This document shows, in pieces, positions 61,152 through 64,000 of a DNA stretch of 64,000 nucleotides (positions are counted from its first letter, which is position 1; every line of letters starts with the position of its first letter). Made by a program: the position numbers and the translations under genes. The DNA is from Streptomyces katrae (lineage in GTDB: Bacteria; Actinomycetota; Actinomycetes; Streptomycetales; Streptomycetaceae), in assembly GCF_000717655.1 (NCBI RefSeq), contig NZ_JNZY01000032.1, positions 17,597 through 81,596 on the forward strand, written 5' to 3'. The notes beneath the pieces were generated by a model that saw nothing but the letters and a program-made list of their open reading frames with translations, was not told the DNA's origin and did not search any database.

Positions 61152-62795
61152 TCAGGGAGTCCAGGTGGCGGTGATGGCGATGGAGCCTGGGGTGCCGCTG
61201 GTGCCTTGCAGGTCGACGGTGCTGGTGGTGTTCCAGGTGCGGTCGGTGTGGCGGATGGTGTGCAGGGCCTTGTTGTCGGCGGCTGTGACGGCGAGCTGGA
61301 GTTCGCCGTTGACGGAGGCTGCGGCGACGGACTTGGCGGTGATGGTGCCGAGGATGCCCTGCAGGTCGCCGAAGGTCTCCCAGTTGCCGTCGCCCTTGCG
61401 GATGGCGTGGTACTGGTGGGTGCCATTGTCGGTGGCGATGATGATGTGGGCGTCGCTGCCGGTGCCGGCCATGGTGACGGCGGTGATGGGGCCGGTGGGG
61501 TTGGCGGCTCCTGCGACGTTGCCCCAGATGCTCCACTTGCCCGCAGTGTTGCGGATGGTGTGGAAGGCCTTGCCGCCGGAGATGGCGGTGACCTGGAGCT
61601 GGCCGCCGGCGCCAGCGGTCGCCGCGGCGGTCACGGTGCCGATCGGGCCGACGGCGGAGGCGAGGTTACCGAAGATGGTCCACTCGCCTGCGCCGTTGCG
61701 CATGGTGTGGAAGATCTTGCCGTCGGCGACGGCAACGACGTGCACGTCGTTGCCGATGGAGACGGCGGATACCTGGGTGAGGTTGCCGAGGACGCCGGCG
61801 ACGTCGCCGACGTTGCCGAAGCCGGTCCACGTGCCGTCTTCCTTGCGGATGGTGTGGAAGAGGCCGCCGTTGTTGCTGATGGCGAGGACGTGGGTATCGC
61901 CGTTGATGCCGGCGGCGGTGGCGGAACGGATGCCGCTGATGTTGCTGGCCTTGCTCTGGACGTCGGTGAAGCCGGTCCAGGAGCCGTCGGGCAGGCGGAT
62001 TCCCTGGTAGAGGCTGCTGCCGGACTGCACCAGGGTCTCGGTCTGCCAGCCCGCGACCCGGGCACGGTAGCCGTCGATCCACTCGCGGAGGTCATCGACA
62101 CGGGCGGAGACGGCGCCGGTGCGGGTCTCGGCGGCATCGGTGCCCAGGCACCCGCCCTGCCAGGACCGACTGTTGACGCCAACAAGCTCACCGGCCGAGT
62201 TCAGCAGCGGACCGCCGGTGTCGCCCTTGCACAGGACGTCGGTGCCCTTGCCGCTGATGGCGAGAGTGGTGGCATCGGCCGAGGCGGTGGTGAAGGCACC
62301 AGTGTGGAGCTTGCCCGGTACCCACTCGGTCTTCGTACGCCCGAACCCGGCGGCCGTCAGTTCGGCCCCGGCTGCCGGAGCGGCGCTCGCGCGCTTGACG
62401 CCAGCGATCCCGGTGACGGGTGCGGCCAGGCGTGCCAGGACCAGGTCCCGGTCGGTGCGCGGGGCGAGCTCGGTGACCTCGACGGCCTGTCCGCCGTTGA
62501 GGGTGGCGGTGGTCTTCAGCGCGGGCTTGCCGGCTGGCACCGCGTCGCCGGGCGTGGCACCGAAGCAGCTGGCGGCGGTCAGCACCCAGGTGGCGTCGAT
62601 CAGCGAGCCCGTGCAGGCACGGCCGTTCGCCGCGTCGCCAATGGTCAGCCTGACGGCGTAGGTGTGTTGACCGGCCTGTGCCTCAGGGCCGGTGAGGGCC
62701 TCGGCCGGAGCGACCGCAATCAGGCCTGTTGCGACCGTGGTGCCCGTGAGCAGAAGGCCGGTCAGCCGAGTGGAACGGGGACGGGGGAAAGGCAT
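61152..62795 (-). CDS. Secreted trypsin-fold (S1-like) protein with C-terminal beta-propeller; catalytic residues altered
   Basis: A 547-residue secreted protein. The ATG at 62795 is six bases after AAGGA; an ATG at 62801 is too close. Residues 1-34 are a signal peptide (LTGLLLTGTTVATGLIAVAP). Residues 45-245 have the trypsin fold (YAVRLTIGDAANGRACTGSL, VLTAASCFGA, RTDRDLVLARLA, VLCKGDTGGPLLNSAGELVG). In the triad, His is replaced by Ser76 (usual TAAHC is TAASC) and the nucleophile Ser by Thr193 (GDSGGP is GDTGGP); the Asp (Asp117) is kept, so protease activity is doubtful. Residues 260-547 are repeats of a tectonin-like propeller (GLFHTIRKEDGTWTGFGNVG, KIFHTMRNGAGEWTIFGNLA, KAFHTIRNTAGKWSIWGNVA). 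It may bind glycans or cell surfaces. A terminator follows. Confidence 0.85.
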   Translation of the reverse strand: MPFPRPRSTRLTGLLLTGTTVATGLIAVAPAEALTGPEAQAGQHTYAVRLTIGDAANGRACTGSLIDATWVLTAASCFGATPGDAVPAGKPALKTTATLNGGQAVEVTELAPRTDRDLVLARLAAPVTGIAGVKRASAAPAAGAELTAAGFGRTKTEWVPGKLHTGAFTTASADATTLAISGKGTDVLCKGDTGGPLLNSAGELVGVNSRSWQGGCLGTDAAETRTGAVSARVDDLREWIDGYRARVAGWQTETLVQSGSSLYQGIRLPDGSWTGFTDVQSKASNISGIRSATAAGINGDTHVLAISNNGGLFHTIRKEDGTWTGFGNVGDVAGVLGNLTQVSAVSIGNDVHVVAVADGKIFHTMRNGAGEWTIFGNLASAVGPIGTVTAAATAGAGGQLQVTAISGGKAFHTIRNTAGKWSIWGNVAGAANPTGPITAVTMAGTGSDAHIIIATDNGTHQYHAIRKGDGNWETFGDLQGILGTITAKSVAAASVNGELQLAVTAADNKALHTIRHTDRTWNTTSTVDLQGTSGTPGSIAITATWTP

Positions 62796-62862
62796 GGACA
62801 TTCCTTCGAGGCAGAGTGTGAGGGCCGCGGGCGGCGTGTAGTTTCCCGGGGCGGGCAGAGAT

Positions 62863-63378
62863 TCAGCCGGTGATGCGGATCTCGACGAGGACGCTCCGGG
62901 CGCCCCCGACGGTGCCTTCGCCCACGCTTGCGTAGCCGTCCTTGGGGATGTTGACGGTCTGAGTGGCGCCGTTGGCCGTGAGGTCAGCGCTGAGCGGGTG
63001 ATCGGCGGCATCGATGGCATAGACGCGGGCCAGCTCGAGAGTCAGCTGGCCGCTCGTGGAGTGAGCAGTGAAGCAGTAGAACCGCTGGCGGTTCACGTTG
63101 GGTTCGACGACTGTGACGACTCGGATCTGCTTCTTGGTGTCGTCACAGTCGGCCAGCGTGATGTTGCCGTCACCCCGGATCAGCTTGATGCCCTTCTCGG
63201 CCAGGATCTGCGCCGAGTTGGGGTAGTTGAGGTCCTCGACCGCGAAGGGTGCGGGAGGCTCGGCCGCCAGCGATGGGGCGGAGGTAACGGCCGAGGCGGT
63301 GGCGGTGTAGGCGCCGATGGTGCCGAGGGTGACAAACAGCATGGCGGCGACGGTCAGTCGACGGGCGCGCGAGAGCAC
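62863..63378 (-). CDS. Small secreted protein, 171 aa
   Basis: The GTG at 63378 follows AAAGGA at eight bases and starts VLSRARRLTVAAMLFVTLGT. The first 35 residues are a signal peptide. The mature protein contains EPPAPFAVEDLNYPNSAQIL, AEKGIKLIRGDGNITLADCD, QIRVVTVVEPNVNRQRFYCF and TVNIPKDGYASVGEGTVGGA. Two Cys (ADCD and YCF) probably form a disulfide. The fold is beta-rich. It is a family seen in secreted Streptomyces proteins, where the region PFAVEDF and RGDGNITLADC are characteristic, but no function is established. It precedes the trypsin-fold gene by 67 bases on the same strand, so the two may share a transcript. Confidence 0.8.
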   Translation of the reverse strand: MLSRARRLTVAAMLFVTLGTIGAYTATASAVTSAPSLAAEPPAPFAVEDLNYPNSAQILAEKGIKLIRGDGNITLADCDDTKKQIRVVTVVEPNVNRQRFYCFTAHSTSGQLTLELARVYAIDAADHPLSADLTANGATQTVNIPKDGYASVGEGTVGGARSVLVEIRITG

Positions 63379-64000
63379 CAGCGATGTCCTTTCAAGGGCG
63401 GAAAGAAGGTTGATGATGTGCCTGGTATCCCGGTCAACTCGACTCGGTTTAGGTATAGGAGAGATAAAGGCGCAAGTGTAAAAATGTCGCCTCTCTTCCG
63501 CACTGTCAAACCCGGGTTGTGTGAAAATGATCACTGCCGCTACAGGGTAACCGTGGGTCGATTAGCCTCGCGCGGGGCGGGGTTCGGTGGGGCGGGATAC
63601 ATGGATGCTGTCCTTTTCAAGCCGGATCTATGCAGGTGGGGCCGGGTGAGGTGAGTAGGTTGCGCAGGAATGCGGAATCAGAAGTTCCTTTTGTGAACTT
63701 CTCAAATGCTGCAAGCATAACGAGTTGTGGACTCGGGACTTCTCGACGTTACGGTCATTTCATCCCGTTTCCTGCATGGTCTTCAGCGCGTGAATTTTCG
63801 AGCTATTCACCAAGGCTGCGGATTCCTTGGCTTCGACGCCACCTTGATTCACTTGGAGAGGTACGGGTCTCATCGCTGACTCGTTGGGCATTCCTGCCAC
63901 CTGCGACACCGCGGGTGATTGTCCCTGGGGCGCTGCGGTAGTTGTTATCGCGGGTGGGGGTGTCGTTCGTACTGGTCAGGGTGGGTTGGGTCCTGGTGGT
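63379..64000. other. Gene-free end of the window
   Basis: About 620 bases with lower GC, presumably including the promoter of the gene at 62863. No credible coding frame, repeat or RNA was seen. Confidence 0.5.

Noticed and set aside
63379..64000. A plus-strand frame at 63,630-63,941
   Set aside because: No start signal, odd composition and mixed codon use; not supported as a gene.

Overview
The window has very high GC, almost exclusively G or C in third codon positions, many GTG/TTG starts, a SARP regulator, a LAL-type regulator, SseB/WXG100/RHS secretion genes and ALF-repeat proteins. Together these point to a Streptomyces or close actinomycete. The density of broken mobile elements and toxin cassettes suggests an accessory, perhaps chromosome-arm, region; that last point is inference.

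Region 1 (1-11,200) is a toxin and mobile-element mosaic. It holds the start of a type VII-like secreted protein gene behind an SseB-domain gene, an MFS remnant, a decayed HINT-toxin end, two small secreted proteins, a MITE-like IS5 derivative and a 1043-aa XRE/ATPase/LuxR regulator. It ends with an orphan RHS tip-toxin cassette with its immunity gene and a frameshifted TnpB.

Region 2 (11,195-25,366) is the most striking part and looks like a conflict or defence island. A three-gene operon with overlapping ends encodes a 672-aa protein and a 318-aa protein of no recognised family and a 1792-aa SF2 helicase with zinc ribbons and a DUF1998 end (the DruE/DrmA/MrfA type). Upstream lies a 1514-aa caspase-like/STAND ATPase/beta-propeller protein, which is divergent from an alpha/beta hydrolase. 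Transposon remnants bound the island on both sides: TnpB on the left, a TniA-like transposase on the right.

Region 3 (25,500-36,400) has the TniA remnant, a TetR/SnoaL pair, a full-length RHS toxin with a deaminase tip and a probable immunity gene, and a broken IS110 joined to a MobF relaxase fragment.

Region 4 (36,400-53,400) is an unusual type II PKS-like biosynthetic cluster. It comprises a SARP, a hydrolase, a flavoprotein, an ACP, a KS, a KS-like partner without catalytic Cys, a sigma factor, a PPTase, a ketoreductase, two SnoaL-like proteins, an MFS exporter and a TetR. It also has two KASIII-like enzymes around an acyl-CoA carboxylase beta/epsilon pair, and a GlxA-type regulator at the edge. 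Near-identical 16-bp palindromic sites lie upstream of the SARP and in the TetR/SnoaL divergent promoter, which suggests that the TetR controls the SARP.

Region 5 (53,400-64,000) starts with a truncated monooxygenase gene that runs into six stacked hairpins, several with C(GNA)G triloops like those of Streptomyces telomeres. It continues with a secreted DNase I-fold protein, a frameshifted DUF6000 gene, an ALF-repeat/HINT/papain-fold toxin with an immunity gene, a probably inactive trypsin-fold protein with a beta-propeller, and a small secreted protein.

No tRNA, rRNA or CRISPR array was seen.
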